Shown: positions 26,991-35,975, numbered from the stretch's first letter. The stretch: DNA of 64,000 nt from Xanthobacter oligotrophicus (GCF_008364685.1 NZ_VTTL01000008.1:1-64000); one strand, 5' to 3'. The notes: a model not told the origin generated them from the sequence alone. A program made the numbers and translations.

Positions 26991-28013
26991 ATGCCGAAGC
27001 CCATTCCATTCGCACCTGTCGAGCATGCCGTGTCCGTCCGATCCGCCTTGCCTCTCGCGCTCCTGCTGCTGCCTTTTCCCCTTCCGGCCCTCGCCGGTCC
27101 GGCGACGGGGCCGGCCTGCTACTCGCCTGCGGCGCTGGCCGCGAAGCCAGGGGAGGAGATCGTGCGCCCGCGCGCCAGCGGCCCGGTGACCCTGCCCGAC
27201 ATGGCGACGCCCACCCTGCCCCCGGTGCCGGCCGCCCTGCGCGGCTCCATCCGCCGGGTAGACCTGCCGCCGGGGGAAAAGCTGGTCGCCCTCACCTTCG
27301 ACCTGTGCGAGGCCTCCGCAGAGATTTCCGGCTATGACGGCGCCCTGGTGGATTACCTGCGCGCCGAGAATGTCGCCGCCACCTTCTTCGCCGGCGGCAA
27401 ATGGCTGATGAGCCACACCGAGCGCGGCGACCAGCTCACCGCCGACCACACCTTCGAGATGGGCAACCACACTTGGTCCCACGCCAACCTCACCGTGCGC
27501 ACCGGGGATGCCATGCGCCGGCAGGTGGACGACGCGGACGTGGCCCTCGCCCTGCGCCGCACCGAGATTCAGGCCAAGGGCTGCATGCTGCCGAGCGCCC
27601 CCGCGCAGGCGACAGGTGGCGCCGCATTGTTCCGCTTTCCCTATGGCTCGTGCAGCGCCGAATCGCTGAATTATGTGAACGACACCGGCCACCTCGCCAT
27701 CCAGTGGGATGTGGATTCGGGCGATCCCGCCTTCATCGGCGCCAAGGGCATGGCCGACGACATGCTGCGCGGCATCCGTCCCGGCTCCATCGTGCTCATG
27801 CACGCCAACGGGCGCGGCAAGCACACCGCCGAGGCGCTCAGGATCCTGATCCCGGCGCTGCGGGCCAAGGGCTACCGCTTCGCCACCGTGAGCCAGCTTC
27901 TGGCGGCGGGCCGGCCTGTGATCGCCGATACCTGCTATTCCCTGAAGCCCGGCGACACCCGCGTCTATGACGACGCCGCCCGCAACGGCAAGCGCATCCT
28001 GCCGGTGCAGTAG
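26991..28013 (+). CDS. Secreted polysaccharide deacetylase (NodB domain)
   Basis: This 340-residue protein starts at ATG 26991 after GGCGGAGGAG and has a signal segment (LALLLLPFPLPALAGP). The NodB domain shows motif 1 TFDLCE, motif 2 NHTWSHANL and motif 3 RFPYGSC, then DVDSGD and an HANGRGKHT loop. Motif 1 in most members is TFDDG; here the second Asp is Leu, so the metal site differs from the standard. It would act on acetylated envelope or extracellular glycans, or may belong to a divergent subfamily. Confidence 0.8.
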   Translation: MPKPIPFAPVEHAVSVRSALPLALLLLPFPLPALAGPATGPACYSPAALAAKPGEEIVRPRASGPVTLPDMATPTLPPVPAALRGSIRRVDLPPGEKLVALTFDLCEASAEISGYDGALVDYLRAENVAATFFAGGKWLMSHTERGDQLTADHTFEMGNHTWSHANLTVRTGDAMRRQVDDADVALALRRTEIQAKGCMLPSAPAQATGGAALFRFPYGSCSAESLNYVNDTGHLAIQWDVDSGDPAFIGAKGMADDMLRGIRPGSIVLMHANGRGKHTAEALRILIPALRAKGYRFATVSQLLAAGRPVIADTCYSLKPGDTRVYDDAARNGKRILPVQ

Positions 28014-28101
28014 GGTCGAAGGGGACGCCCTCCGCCCCATTGCGCGCACGCTGCCGCCTGCGCATGGTGTGCGCCCTTTGCGCCATGCCCCGAGTAACCC
28101 C

Positions 28102-29367
28102 ATGAGCCTCCTTCTCGCCCGCGACCTTGCCGCCGACCTCCATGCCGGGCGCACCACGCCCCGCGCCGTGCTGGAAGAGGCGGCGCAGGCCATCGCCGCC
28201 CGCGAAGGCGAGGTTCAGGCCTTCGCCACGCTCGGCCTCGACCAGGCGCGCGCGGCGGCGGATCAGGCAGGCCTCACGGCGCGCGCGCTCGCCGGCCTGC
28301 CGGTGGGGGTGAAGGACATCATCGACACGCGGGACCTGCCCACTGCCTATGGCAGCCCGCTTTATGCCGGCCACCGCCCGCGCAACGACGCCCCGGTGGT
28401 GGCCATGACGCGCCGCGCCGGCGGCGTCATAGTGGGCAAGACGGTGACCACGGAATTCGCCTTCCTGAAGCCTTCCCAGACCCGCAACCCGCGCCGGCTC
28501 ACCCATTCGCCGGGTGGCTCCTCGGCGGGCTCGGCGGCGGCGGTGGCGGCGGGCATGCTGCCCTTGGCGATCGGCACCCAGACCGCCGGCTCTGTCGTCC
28601 GCCCGGCCGCCTTCTGCGGGGTGACCGGCTACAAGCCCACCTTCCGCCTGCTGCCGACGTTGGGGATGAAGACCTTCTCCTGGCACCTCGACACCATGGG
28701 CCTGTTTGCCGCGCGAGTGCGCGACGTGGCCTTTGCCGCCGCTGCCATCACCGGCCGCGATCTCGACATCGGGGAAGAGACCGCCGAGCGCCCGCGCATC
28801 GGCATCGTGCGCACGGCGCGCGCCGGCAGCGCCTCCGCCGAGGCTCATGCCGCGCTGGACGCCGCCGCCCGCGCCGCCGAGGCCAGGGGAGCCCGGGTGT
28901 TCGACCTCGACCTGCCGGAGGAGCTTGAGGCCGCCGACGCCGCCCAGCCCATCATCCAGGATTTCGAGGCCGCCCTCGCCTTTGCCGACGAGCTGGCCTA
29001 CGACCGCGCCGGCCTCTCGCCGCTGCTCGCCGCCCATCTCGATGCCGCGAGCCAGATCGCGCCCGACACCTACGACCAGGCGCGCCGCACCGCCAAACGC
29101 GCGCGGCAGAAGCTGGGCGATGTGTTCAGCGAGGTGGACGCACTCCTCACCTTCTCCGCCCCCGGGCCGGCGCCGGAGGGCTTTGCCACCACCGGCTCGG
29201 CCATGTTCTGCCGGCTGTGGACGCTGCTGGGCTGCCCGGCCATCAACGTTGCCGGCCTTGAGACGGCGGACGGACTGCCCATGGGAGTGCAGCTGGTGGG
29301 CCGGTTCGGCCGCGATCGGCAGGCACTGGCGGTGGCAAATCTCGTGGAAAGCGCGATCGCCCGCTGA
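28102..29367 (+). CDS. Amidase signature family hydrolase
   Basis: This 421-residue protein has the amidase Ser-cisSer-Lys triad: Lys in GLPVGVKDIIDT near residue 72, the cis-Ser in SPGGSSAGSAAAVAAG near 140 and the nucleophile in the TQTAGSVVRPAAFCG stretch near 160. The family hydrolyses amide bonds and includes GatA, but no GatB/GatC is nearby and the C-terminus differs. Start ATG 28102 was chosen at the first family-like residues; an upstream frame overlaps the deacetylase gene. Confidence 0.88.
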   Translation: MSLLLARDLAADLHAGRTTPRAVLEEAAQAIAAREGEVQAFATLGLDQARAAADQAGLTARALAGLPVGVKDIIDTRDLPTAYGSPLYAGHRPRNDAPVVAMTRRAGGVIVGKTVTTEFAFLKPSQTRNPRRLTHSPGGSSAGSAAAVAAGMLPLAIGTQTAGSVVRPAAFCGVTGYKPTFRLLPTLGMKTFSWHLDTMGLFAARVRDVAFAAAAITGRDLDIGEETAERPRIGIVRTARAGSASAEAHAALDAAARAAEARGARVFDLDLPEELEAADAAQPIIQDFEAALAFADELAYDRAGLSPLLAAHLDAASQIAPDTYDQARRTAKRARQKLGDVFSEVDALLTFSAPGPAPEGFATTGSAMFCRLWTLLGCPAINVAGLETADGLPMGVQLVGRFGRDRQALAVANLVESAIAR

Positions 29368-29386
29368 AATACAATATTTCACAACG

Positions 29387-29426
29387 TTTTCTCGATGCCT
29401 CCGCTTGCGCCGCAGCGTCGAGAAAA
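29387..29426 (+). terminator. Hairpin downstream of the amidase gene
   Basis: TTTTCTCGA (29387-29395) and TCGAGAAAA (29418-29426) pair perfectly across a 22-base loop, 20 bp after the amidase stop. T-runs flank the stem on its 5' side only, so it is a moderate candidate. Confidence 0.4.
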
Positions 29427-29567
29427 AGGCAGAACCGGGGCACACTTGCCCTCTAACAGTCATGCGTCGCAACACAATACCGGCCGCATTGCAGCACATC
29501 TTACCTCTTCACGCATTTTGAGAATTTGTTAAGGTTCTTTGCGAGATCGACTTCGCGAGGAAAAAAG

Positions 29568-29651
29568 GTGACCTTCGGCCATCTGCTCACCGTGATCGAG
29601 ACCTGTGCCGCCTTCGCCTTTGTTGGCGCGGTGCTCCTCGGCATGGTTTGA
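29568..29651 (+). CDS. Possible small membrane protein (27 residues)
   Basis: GTG 29568, after GCGAGGAAAAAAG, opens 27 codons with a hydrophobic C-terminal helix (CAAFAFVGAVLLGM) and ends at TGA. A perfect 10-bp hairpin follows 64 bp later, as for a short transcript. The 29368-29935 gap otherwise holds no gene. I recognise no family, and the frame is short enough to be chance. Confidence 0.35.
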   Translation: MTFGHLLTVIETCAAFAFVGAVLLGMV

Positions 29652-29715
29652 GCCGCTGGCCCCACCACTCGCCGGATCGAAGAACACAACAAAGCGTGGT
29701 CCGGTCGATCCGCGG

Positions 29716-29742
29716 CGCCGGGGAGCCCACACCTCCCCGGCG
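29716..29742 (+). terminator. Perfect 10-bp hairpin in the amidase-phnC gap
   Basis: CGCCGGGGAG (29716-29725) pairs with CTCCCCGGCG (29733-29742) around a seven-base loop, without a T-run. It would isolate phnC from upstream reading and end the short frame at 29568. Confidence 0.5.
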
Positions 29743-29777
29743 TCTCCGCGTCGGGCGCATGGCCCTGAATCCGCATT

Positions 29778-29813
29778 TGTCACAATCGCCCGCCCCGTGA
29801 CATTTCCCTGACG
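29778..29813 (+). promoter_or_regulatory. Candidate operator upstream of phnC
   Basis: TGTCAC (29778-29783) and GTGACA (29797-29802) form an inverted repeat 13 bases apart. The right half belongs to TGACATTTCCCTGACG, a direct-repeat pattern loosely like a PhoB box. Phosphate control of phn genes is usual, but the match is weak. Confidence 0.35.
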
Positions 29814-29935
29814 CCCCCGCGCGGCGGCCCTGAAGATATCCTGAAAACACATCGGCGGCGGTTGGCCGACCAGACGTCACACGGGTGTTGCGCTCACCCC
29901 TTATGAGCGGTCGGGACGCGCAACGGAGCGACCCG

Positions 29936-30745
29936 ATGCTGGTGATCGAGGGCCTCACCCGCCGCTTCGGCGACAAGGAGGCCGTGTCCAACGTCGATCT
30001 TCAGATCGGCGCGGGTGCCTTTGTCGGCGTCATTGGACGGTCCGGCGCCGGCAAGTCCACGCTGCTGCGCATGATCAACCGCCTGCAGGACCCCTCCTCC
30101 GGCCGCATCCTCCATGACGGCCGCGACGTGACAGCCCTGAAGGGCCGCGACCTGCGCGCGTGGCGGGCCGAGGCGGCCATGATCTTCCAGCAGTTCAACC
30201 TGGTGGGCCGGCTCGACGTGCTCACCAACGTGCTCATGGGGCGGCTCGCCACCGCGCCGGCGTGGCGCGCCCTCACCAAGAGCTGGAGCGCCGAGGACCG
30301 GGCCATCGCCCTCTCCGCCCTCGACCAGTTCGACATCGCCCCGCTGGCCGCCCAGCGCGCCGACAGCCTTTCCGGCGGCCAGCAGCAGCGGGTGGCCATC
30401 GCCCGCGCGCTGGCGCAGGAGCCGGCGCTCATCCTCGCCGACGAGCCCATCGCCTCCCTCGACCCGCGCAACACCCGCATCGTGATGGACGCGCTTTTGC
30501 GCATCAACAAGCACTTCGGCATCACCGTGCTGTGCAACCTGCATTCCCTCGACCTGGCGCGCACCTATTGCGACCGGCTGGTGGGCATGGCGCAGGGCCG
30601 CGTGGTGTTCGACGGCGCGCCGGCCGCCCTCACCGAGCAGGTGGCCCATGACCTCTACGGCCTGGAAGCCGGGGAGGTGATGGACCTGCCCGCGGCCAAG
30701 CCCGCCTTCGGCGACGCCATTCCGCAATCCGCGGCGCTGGCCTGA
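29936..30745 (+). CDS. phnC: Phosphonate ABC transporter ATP-binding protein
   Basis: This 269-residue ATPase has Walker [13 protein letters not shown], the Q-loop [19 protein letters not shown], signature LSGGQQQR and Walker [14 protein letters not shown]. The long Q-loop region and the IHFG-like [19 protein letters not shown] are typical of PhnC. I prefer ATG 29936 ([11 protein letters not shown]) as the usual PhnC start; ATG 29903 would add 11 residues. It powers uptake of phosphonates with PhnD and the two PhnE proteins. Confidence 0.93.
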   Translation: MLVIEGLTRRFGDKEAVSNVDLQIGAGAFVGVIGRSGAGKSTLLRMINRLQDPSSGRILHDGRDVTALKGRDLRAWRAEAAMIFQQFNLVGRLDVLTNVLMGRLATAPAWRALTKSWSAEDRAIALSALDQFDIAPLAAQRADSLSGGQQQRVAIARALAQEPALILADEPIASLDPRNTRIVMDALLRINKHFGITVLCNLHSLDLARTYCDRLVGMAQGRVVFDGAPAALTEQVAHDLYGLEAGEVMDLPAAKPAFGDAIPQSAALA

Positions 30746-30829
30746 GCGCCTGCCGCCCCGCGCCGGCCTCCCCGGAGGCCGGTCGCACCCGTTCGTTCGA
30801 AATCAAGACCCTGCCGACAGGAGCCTGAA

Positions 30830-31738
30830 ATGCTGAACCGTCGTACCCTGATCGCGGCCGCCGCCGCGCTCGCCGTCTCTGCCGGCGCCGCCGCCGCGCA
30901 GGAGTGGAAGGCGAAGTATCCCGAGCTGGTGTTCGCCATCATCCCGGCCGAGAACGCCTCCGGCGTCACCGAGCGCTTCACCCCCCTCACGGACTATCTC
31001 ACCAAGCAGCTCGGTACCAAGGTGACCCTGCGCATCGCCAATGACTATGCGGCGGTGATCGAGGGCCAGCGCGCCGGCAACATCCACATCGCCTCCTACG
31101 GCCCCTCCTCCTTCGCCCGCGCGCTCATGACCGGCGCCAAGATCGAGGCTTTCGCCATCGAGGTGAATGCGGACGGCACCAAGGGTTATCACTCGGTGCT
31201 CTATGTGAAGGCCGACAGCCCCTACAAGTCCATCGAGGACCTGAAGGGCAAGAACCTATGCCTGGTGGACCCCAATTCCACCTCCGGCAACAACGTGCCG
31301 CGCTTCTCCCTGAACAAGATGGGCATTACCCCCGACCAGTTCTTCGGCAAGGTGGTCTATGCCGGCTCGCACGAGAATGCGGTGATCGCCGTGCAGCAGG
31401 GCACCTGCGATGCTGCCTTCAACTGGTGGAACGACGAGCAGGAATCCAACCTCAAGCGCATGGAGCGCAAGGGGATGGCGAAGTACGACGACTACCGGAT
31501 CATCTTCAAGTCCGACCAGATCGTGAACTCGCCCTACGCCTATCTCGCCGACATGCCGGCGGAGCTGAAGGCGAAGATCCGCGACGCCTTCTTCTCCATC
31601 CAGCAGAACGACAAGGCCGCCTTCGACAAGATCTATGAAGGCAAGCAGCAGCCCTGGCAGCCGGTGGACAATGAATCCTACGTCTCCATCATCGAGCTGA
31701 ACAAGTTCGTGGACGAACTGCGCAAGAAGAAGAGCTGA
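30830..31738 (+). CDS. phnD: Phosphonate ABC transporter substrate-binding protein
   Basis: This 302-residue protein has a twin-Arg-like N-region (MLNRRTL) and a signal peptide cleaved near AAAAQE. The mature part has IIPAENASGVTERFTPLTDYL, ASYGPSSFARALMTG and CLVDPNSTSGNNVPRFSL, which line the phosphonate pocket in PhnD. It is periplasmic and works with PhnCEE. Confidence 0.94.
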   Translation: MLNRRTLIAAAAALAVSAGAAAAQEWKAKYPELVFAIIPAENASGVTERFTPLTDYLTKQLGTKVTLRIANDYAAVIEGQRAGNIHIASYGPSSFARALMTGAKIEAFAIEVNADGTKGYHSVLYVKADSPYKSIEDLKGKNLCLVDPNSTSGNNVPRFSLNKMGITPDQFFGKVVYAGSHENAVIAVQQGTCDAAFNWWNDEQESNLKRMERKGMAKYDDYRIIFKSDQIVNSPYAYLADMPAELKAKIRDAFFSIQQNDKAAFDKIYEGKQQPWQPVDNESYVSIIELNKFVDELRKKKS

Positions 31739-31745
31739 TTTTCCC

Positions 31746-31830
31746 TGTGCCTCGGTCCAGCGACAGCGCAGCTGGAGCGCCGAGCCGGGGTCCAGCGCAA
31801 GACTTCCGCGCAGCGGGCAGTCCCGAGGGC
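31746..31830 (+). repeat. Dispersed repeat, family B, copy 1
   Basis: A block beginning CTCGGTCCAGCGACAGCG and running through GAGCGCCGAGCCGGG to CGCGCAGCGGGCAGTC recurs at 42299-42370. CTCGG/CCGAG form a hairpin. It follows the phnD stop directly; the other copy follows phnN. Confidence 0.8.
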
Positions 31831-31913
31831 GCCGCATCATTGAAGCGCCTTCGGCGACTTTTGCGCTTAGAACCTGTCTGGAAACCCAAAAAGGCATAAA
31901 CGCAACCACCTCC

Positions 31914-32021
31914 GTCATGCCCGGGCTTGTCCCGGGCATCCACGCAGAACCGCTTGCGCGTACTTAAGAAAGCACCTCCCAGCCTATCCGCGTGGATGGC
32001 CGGGACAAGCCCGGCCATGAC
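31914..32021 (+). repeat. Dispersed composite palindrome, family A, copy 1
   Basis: Two hairpin modules, GTCATGCCCGGGCTTG with its CCCGGGCATCCACG end, and CGTGGATGGCCGGG to CCGGCCATGAC, are inverted relative to one another about a 40-base centre. The same architecture recurs at 39680-39786. It lies between phnD and the first phnE, and the open frame of phnE reads back through it. Confidence 0.85.
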
Positions 32022-32093
32022 GGGATAAAGCGTCGGCGCAAATGCGCCCGCCTGTCCGGCCTCATTTCCAAACGGTCTCCCAGAGGCACCCCC

Positions 32094-32978
32094 TTGGCCC
32101 ACGCCGTCACCCGCCTTCCCGACGCGCAGCTCGCGCCCATGCTGGCCGCCTACGAGGCGGCGGTGCGGGAGCGGCGCCGCCACAGCTTCATCGCCGTCGC
32201 GGTGGTGGCGGTGTGCATCGTCCTCGCCGCATGGATGGGCGAGGTGAAGCCCGGCGTCCTGTTTGCCAATGCCGGCCGCCTCACCACCTATTTCGCCTCC
32301 ATCATACCCACCCTGCGCTGGGACACCCTCGGGGCGGATCTCGCCGAGTGGTACTGGAACCTCGACCACTGGCTGAAGCTGCTGCTGGACACCATCCTGA
32401 TCGCCTATCTCGGCACCCTGATCGGCGGCATCGGCGCCTTTTTCCTGTGCTTCCTCGCCTGCGCCAACCTGGTGCGCAGCCCGCTCATCCGCCTCGCGGC
32501 GCGGCGTTATCTCGAATTCTGCCGCACCGTGCCGGAGCTGGTGTTCGCCCTGCTGTTCGTGGTGGCGTTCGGGCTCGGGCCCATGCCCGGCGTGTTGGCG
32601 CTCGCGATCCACACCATGGGCGCGCTGGGCAAGCTGTTCGCCGAGGTGGTGGAGAATATCGACATGAAGCCGGTGGAAGGCGCGGTGGCCGCCGGCGCCT
32701 CCTGGCCCAAGATGGTGCGCTTCGCCGTGGTGCCGCAGGTGACCTCCAACTTTGCCTCCTACGGGCTGCTGCGCTTCGAGATCAACGTGCGCGAGGCCTC
32801 CATCATGGGCTTCGTGGGCGCCGGCGGCATCGGGCAGGACCTGGTGGAGGCGATCCGCAAATTCTATTACTCGGACGTCTCCGCCATCCTGCTCCTCATC
32901 ATCGCCGCCGTGATGATCATCGACCTCGTCACCGAGCAGATCCGCCACCGGCTGCTCGGCGTGGGAGGAGGGCGATGA
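32094..32978 (+). CDS. phnE: Phosphonate ABC transporter permease, first PhnE
   Basis: This roughly 294-residue permease has about six helices and the binding-protein-dependent transport EAA loop in AVAAGASWPKMVRFAVVPQV near residue 200; MGFVGAGGIGQDL follows. The start is uncertain. TTG 32094 is the first codon after the repeat with a purine patch (AGAGG), and ATG 32139 is an alternative. The frame extends upstream to 31992 only because the repeat lacks stops. Coupled to the second phnE by ATGA. Confidence 0.88.
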   Translation: MAHAVTRLPDAQLAPMLAAYEAAVRERRRHSFIAVAVVAVCIVLAAWMGEVKPGVLFANAGRLTTYFASIIPTLRWDTLGADLAEWYWNLDHWLKLLLDTILIAYLGTLIGGIGAFFLCFLACANLVRSPLIRLAARRYLEFCRTVPELVFALLFVVAFGLGPMPGVLALAIHTMGALGKLFAEVVENIDMKPVEGAVAAGASWPKMVRFAVVPQVTSNFASYGLLRFEINVREASIMGFVGAGGIGQDLVEAIRKFYYSDVSAILLLIIAAVMIIDLVTEQIRHRLLGVGGGR

Positions 32979-33838
32979 GCCGCGCCCGCATCACCCTAAG
33001 CGACGAGGCGCGGGCGCGCCTTGCTGCCGCCTATCCGCAGGCGCTCGCGCCCTCCCCGGCGCAGCGGATGCGCGTGATCGCCATCGGCACTGCGCTGGCG
33101 GGGATGGCCGTGTTCGGCTTCTGGCGACTGGATTTCAACCTGGACCGCATCGGCTCGGGCCTCGCCCAGCTCGGCCATTTCATCACGCTGATGATGCCGC
33201 CGGATCCCGGCACCCAGCTCCCGCTCTATATCCACGCCTTGGGCGAGACGCTGGCCATCGCCTTCCTCGGCACGCTTTTGGGGGCGCTGGTGGCGTTCCC
33301 GTTCGGCTTCCTCGCGGCCAAGAACGTGATCCCCAACGTCTTCGCCCATTTCGCCGTGCGCCGCCTGCTCGATACCGTGCGCGGGGTGGACCGGCTGATC
33401 TGGGCGCTGATCTTCGTCACGGTGGTGGGGCTCGGCCCCTTCGCCGGCATCCTTGCCATCGCCACGGCGAGCTTCGCGGAGCTGGGCAAATTGTTCTCGG
33501 AGGCGGTGGAGGCGCTGGACAGGAAGCCGGTGGAAGGCATCGTCTCCACCGGCGGCTCGGAGGTGGAGGCGGTGCGCTTCGGCATGCTGCCGCAGGTGCT
33601 CCCCGTGCTGGCGAGCCAGCTGCTCTATTACTTCGAATCCAATGCCCGCCAGTCCACCATCGTCGGCATCGTGGGCGCCGGCGGGCTGGGCCTGCACCTT
33701 GCCGAGCAGATCCGCGTGCTGGAATGGCAGAAGGTGTCGTTCCTCATCCTGATGATGCTGGTGATGGTGGCGGTGATCGACTTCATCTCCTCGCGCCTGC
33801 GTTTCTCCATCATCGGCAAGACCCGGCTGGAGCCGTGA
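32975..33838 (+). CDS. phnE: Phosphonate ABC transporter permease, second PhnE
   Basis: This 287-residue permease has ETLAIAFLGTLLGALVAFPF, the EAA loop EGIVSTGGSEVEAVRFGMLP and IVGIVGAGGLGLHLAEQI. It pairs with the first PhnE as a heterodimer, a usual arrangement in Rhizobiales. Start ATG 32975 overlaps the previous stop by four bases. The gene ends seven bases before the convergent oxidase-family gene. Confidence 0.93.
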   Translation: MSRARITLSDEARARLAAAYPQALAPSPAQRMRVIAIGTALAGMAVFGFWRLDFNLDRIGSGLAQLGHFITLMMPPDPGTQLPLYIHALGETLAIAFLGTLLGALVAFPFGFLAAKNVIPNVFAHFAVRRLLDTVRGVDRLIWALIFVTVVGLGPFAGILAIATASFAELGKLFSEAVEALDRKPVEGIVSTGGSEVEAVRFGMLPQVLPVLASQLLYYFESNARQSTIVGIVGAGGLGLHLAEQIRVLEWQKVSFLILMMLVMVAVIDFISSRLRFSIIGKTRLEP

Positions 33839-33845
33839 GACGCGC

Positions 33846-34472
33846 TCAATACAGAATGCCGCGGTAGCGCTCCACCATCGCCTCCTGGCTTTCCGCCTCG
33901 ACAACCACGGACTCCCCCGGCTTGCCCGCGATCTGGTCGCGCAGCATCTCGCCCATGGTGGGCAGGACGGAGCGCGCCACCTGCGCCTCAACGTCCCACA
34001 GGCGCGAGCGCATGAAGGCCTTGGCGCAATGCAGGTAGGCTTCCTCCACCTCCACCTTCAGCACCGTGCGCGGCGCCTTGCCGCCCACGGCGAAGCGCGC
34101 CGTCAGCTCGGTATCGTCGTGGATGGCGGCGCGCCCGTTGACACGCAGGGTCTCGTCCACGCCGGGGATGAGGAAGAGCAGGCCCACCCGCCCCGTGGTG
34201 AGGATGTTGGTGAGGGAATCCAGCCGGTTGTTGCCGGGACGGTCGGGGATGAGCAGGTCGTGGGTGCGCGCGGCGACGAAGCCCGGCAGGTCGCCACGGG
34301 GCGACACGTCGGTGGCGCCGTGCGCGTCCGCCGTGGCGATCAGCACGAAGGGGCTGAGCGCGATGAAATCGAGGCAGTGGGGATCCAGCCGGTCGAGCTG
34401 CTTGGCGACGCTGCGCCCCGTGGGCTGGCCATAAAGGCGGCGCAGCGCGTCTTCGTCTCGAATCTCGGCCAT
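33846..34472 (-). CDS. Pyridoxamine 5'-phosphate oxidase-family FMN-binding protein
   Basis: This 208-residue split-barrel protein has SPFVLIATADAHGATDVSPRG near residue 40, then LLIPDRPGNNRLDSLTNIL and VNGRAAI, as in the MSMEG_1061-like flavin/F420-binding branch. It is not PdxH, since the PLP-binding C-terminal motif is absent. It sits between phnE and phnF on the minus strand, 66 bp past phnF. A link to phosphonate metabolism is not evident. Confidence 0.82.
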   Translation of the reverse strand: MAEIRDEDALRRLYGQPTGRSVAKQLDRLDPHCLDFIALSPFVLIATADAHGATDVSPRGDLPGFVAARTHDLLIPDRPGNNRLDSLTNILTTGRVGLLFLIPGVDETLRVNGRAAIHDDTELTARFAVGGKAPRTVLKVEVEEAYLHCAKAFMRSRLWDVEAQVARSVLPTMGEMLRDQIAGKPGESVVVEAESQEAMVERYRGILY

Positions 34473-34538
34473 GGGGTCGTCCTTACGCTGTCCTGAAGAG
34501 TCTCCCGCGCCCAGCCGCCCAGGCCGGCGCGGACACGC

Positions 34539-35342
34539 TCACGCCTTGAACACCAGTTGCACCCGGTCCGCCGCGAAGGAGGAACGGCCCCATTGCAGGG
34601 GCACGCCGTTCGGCTCCACGTCGAGCCGCTCCAGTACCAGCACCGCCCGGCCGGGGGCTAGCGACAGCAGCTCGATTTCCCGCCCGTTGGCAGGGCGCGC
34701 GGTGATGCGGGTCTCACGGCGGCGATAATCCTCGATGCCGAGGGTGGCGAGCGCCCGCGTCAGCGAGCCGGTGGCGGCATAGACAAGGTCGAGGTCGCGG
34801 AAACGGGCGTGGGGAAACCACGCGGTTCCGAACGAGATGGGCACCCCGTCCGCCTCATGGATGCTCTCGATGCGCAGCACCGGCGTGCCCTCGGGCACGG
34901 CGAGTTCGCGCGCCACGTCCGGGCAGGCGTCCTCTACCTTCGAGCCGAGGAAGCGACCGAACGGCTCGCGCCCGCCCGCCGAGACGATCTCCGAGAAGCG
35001 GGTGCGCGCGCCGATGGGATAGCGCAGGGGCGGTTCCTTCACGAAGGTGCCCCGTCCGGCGGTAGCCTCGATGAGCCCCTGCTCGGCAAGATGCGCCAGC
35101 GCCCGGCGCAGGGTGTGACGGTTCACCCCGAAGGTCTCGGACAGTTCCGCCTCCACCGGCAGGCGCGCGCCGGGCTTCAGGACGCCGGAATGGATCTCCT
35201 CCTCCAGCCGCTGGGCGATCTGCCGCCACAGGGTGACGCCCGAGCCGCGGGCCACGCCCTCGCGCCCTTCGGACGCCCCACCGTCCGTCTCCGTCATCGG
35301 GTTGTGACCCTTGGCTGAGAGACTGCGCGACGTCCCCGACAT
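34539..35342 (-). CDS. phnF: GntR-family repressor of phosphonate genes
   Basis: This 267-residue regulator has a GntR winged helix (LWRQIAQRLEEEIHSGVLKPG, then VNRHTLRRALAHLAEQGLI) and a C-terminal UTRA ligand domain (ITARPANGREIELLSLAPG). Start ATG 35342 follows CAGGGAGGCAG. It is divergent from phnG and shares with it a gap holding a perfect palindromic operator, so it probably represses phnG-N and itself. Confidence 0.9.
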   Translation of the reverse strand: MSGTSRSLSAKGHNPMTETDGGASEGREGVARGSGVTLWRQIAQRLEEEIHSGVLKPGARLPVEAELSETFGVNRHTLRRALAHLAEQGLIEATAGRGTFVKEPPLRYPIGARTRFSEIVSAGGREPFGRFLGSKVEDACPDVARELAVPEGTPVLRIESIHEADGVPISFGTAWFPHARFRDLDLVYAATGSLTRALATLGIEDYRRRETRITARPANGREIELLSLAPGRAVLVLERLDVEPNGVPLQWGRSSFAADRVQLVFKA

Positions 35343-35377
35343 TTCTGCCTCCCTGACGGCCCGGCCGTCTTGTCTAT

Positions 35378-35397
35378 TTGTATAGATTATTATACAA
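35378..35397. promoter_or_regulatory. PhnF operator in the phnF-phnG gap
   Basis: TTGTATA-GATTAT-TATACAA is a perfect 7-bp dyad with a six-base centre, in the divergent gap 36 bp from the phnF start. Its AT-rich sequence stands out from the surroundings and would overlap a -10 region. GntR/UTRA regulators bind such dyads. Confidence 0.75.
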
Positions 35398-35474
35398 ACT
35401 AAGTCCAGCGGGGCATCGGCTCCTGCGTCCCTTCCGCGTGCCTGCCCCGGCGGGCACCTGCATTCGAGGCGATC

Positions 35475-35975
35475 ATGGGGCCCGACGCACCCTTTTGCGG
35501 ACCAACAACGCCCCCGCCCTTCCCCGAGGCGACGGCCGACACCACCGAGCGGCAGGCCATGATGGCGCTCTATGCCCGCGCCACCCGCGCCGAGCTGAAG
35601 GCGGCAGTGGAGCGCTTCTCACCGCTGCCGCAGGTCAGGAAACTGCGGCCGCCGGAGGCCGGGCTGGTGATGGTGCAGGGCCGCACCGGCGGCGATGGCG
35701 CGCCCTTCAACATGGGCGAGGCCACGGTGACCCGCGCCGCCGTGCAGCTGGAGGGCGGTGCCACCGGCGTCTCCTACATCCTGGGCCGGGCGCCCGAGAA
35801 GGCAGAGGCCGCGGCCATCCTCGACGCCCTGTGGCAGGACCCGGCGCTGAAGCTCGCGGTCAACGACGCCCTCGCCCCCATCCGCCGCCGCCTCAAAGCC
35901 GAGGAGGCAACCGCCGCCGCCGAGGCGGAGGCGACCAAGGTCAACTTCTTCACCATGACGCGGGGCGAAGACTGA
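35475..35975 (+). CDS. phnG: C-P lyase subunit PhnG
   Basis: This 166-residue protein has RPPEAGLVMVQGRTGGDGAPFNMGEATVTRAAVQL, typical of PhnG, and a C-terminal KVNFFTMTRGED. PhnG is part of the PhnGHIJ core that breaks the carbon-phosphorus bond. Start ATG 35475 is preceded by GAGGCGATC. Its TGA overlaps the phnH ATG by one base. Confidence 0.93.
   Translation: MGPDAPFCGPTTPPPFPEATADTTERQAMMALYARATRAELKAAVERFSPLPQVRKLRPPEAGLVMVQGRTGGDGAPFNMGEATVTRAAVQLEGGATGVSYILGRAPEKAEAAAILDALWQDPALKLAVNDALAPIRRRLKAEEATAAAEAEATKVNFFTMTRGED

Noticed and set aside
31992-32094. Longer first PhnE starting within the repeat
   Set aside because: The extension is repeat-encoded, lacks a ribosome site and has no PhnE similarity.
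33846-34472. PdxH assignment for the split-barrel gene
   Set aside because: PLP-binding C-terminal residues and PdxH length pattern are absent; it fits a different branch of the fold.
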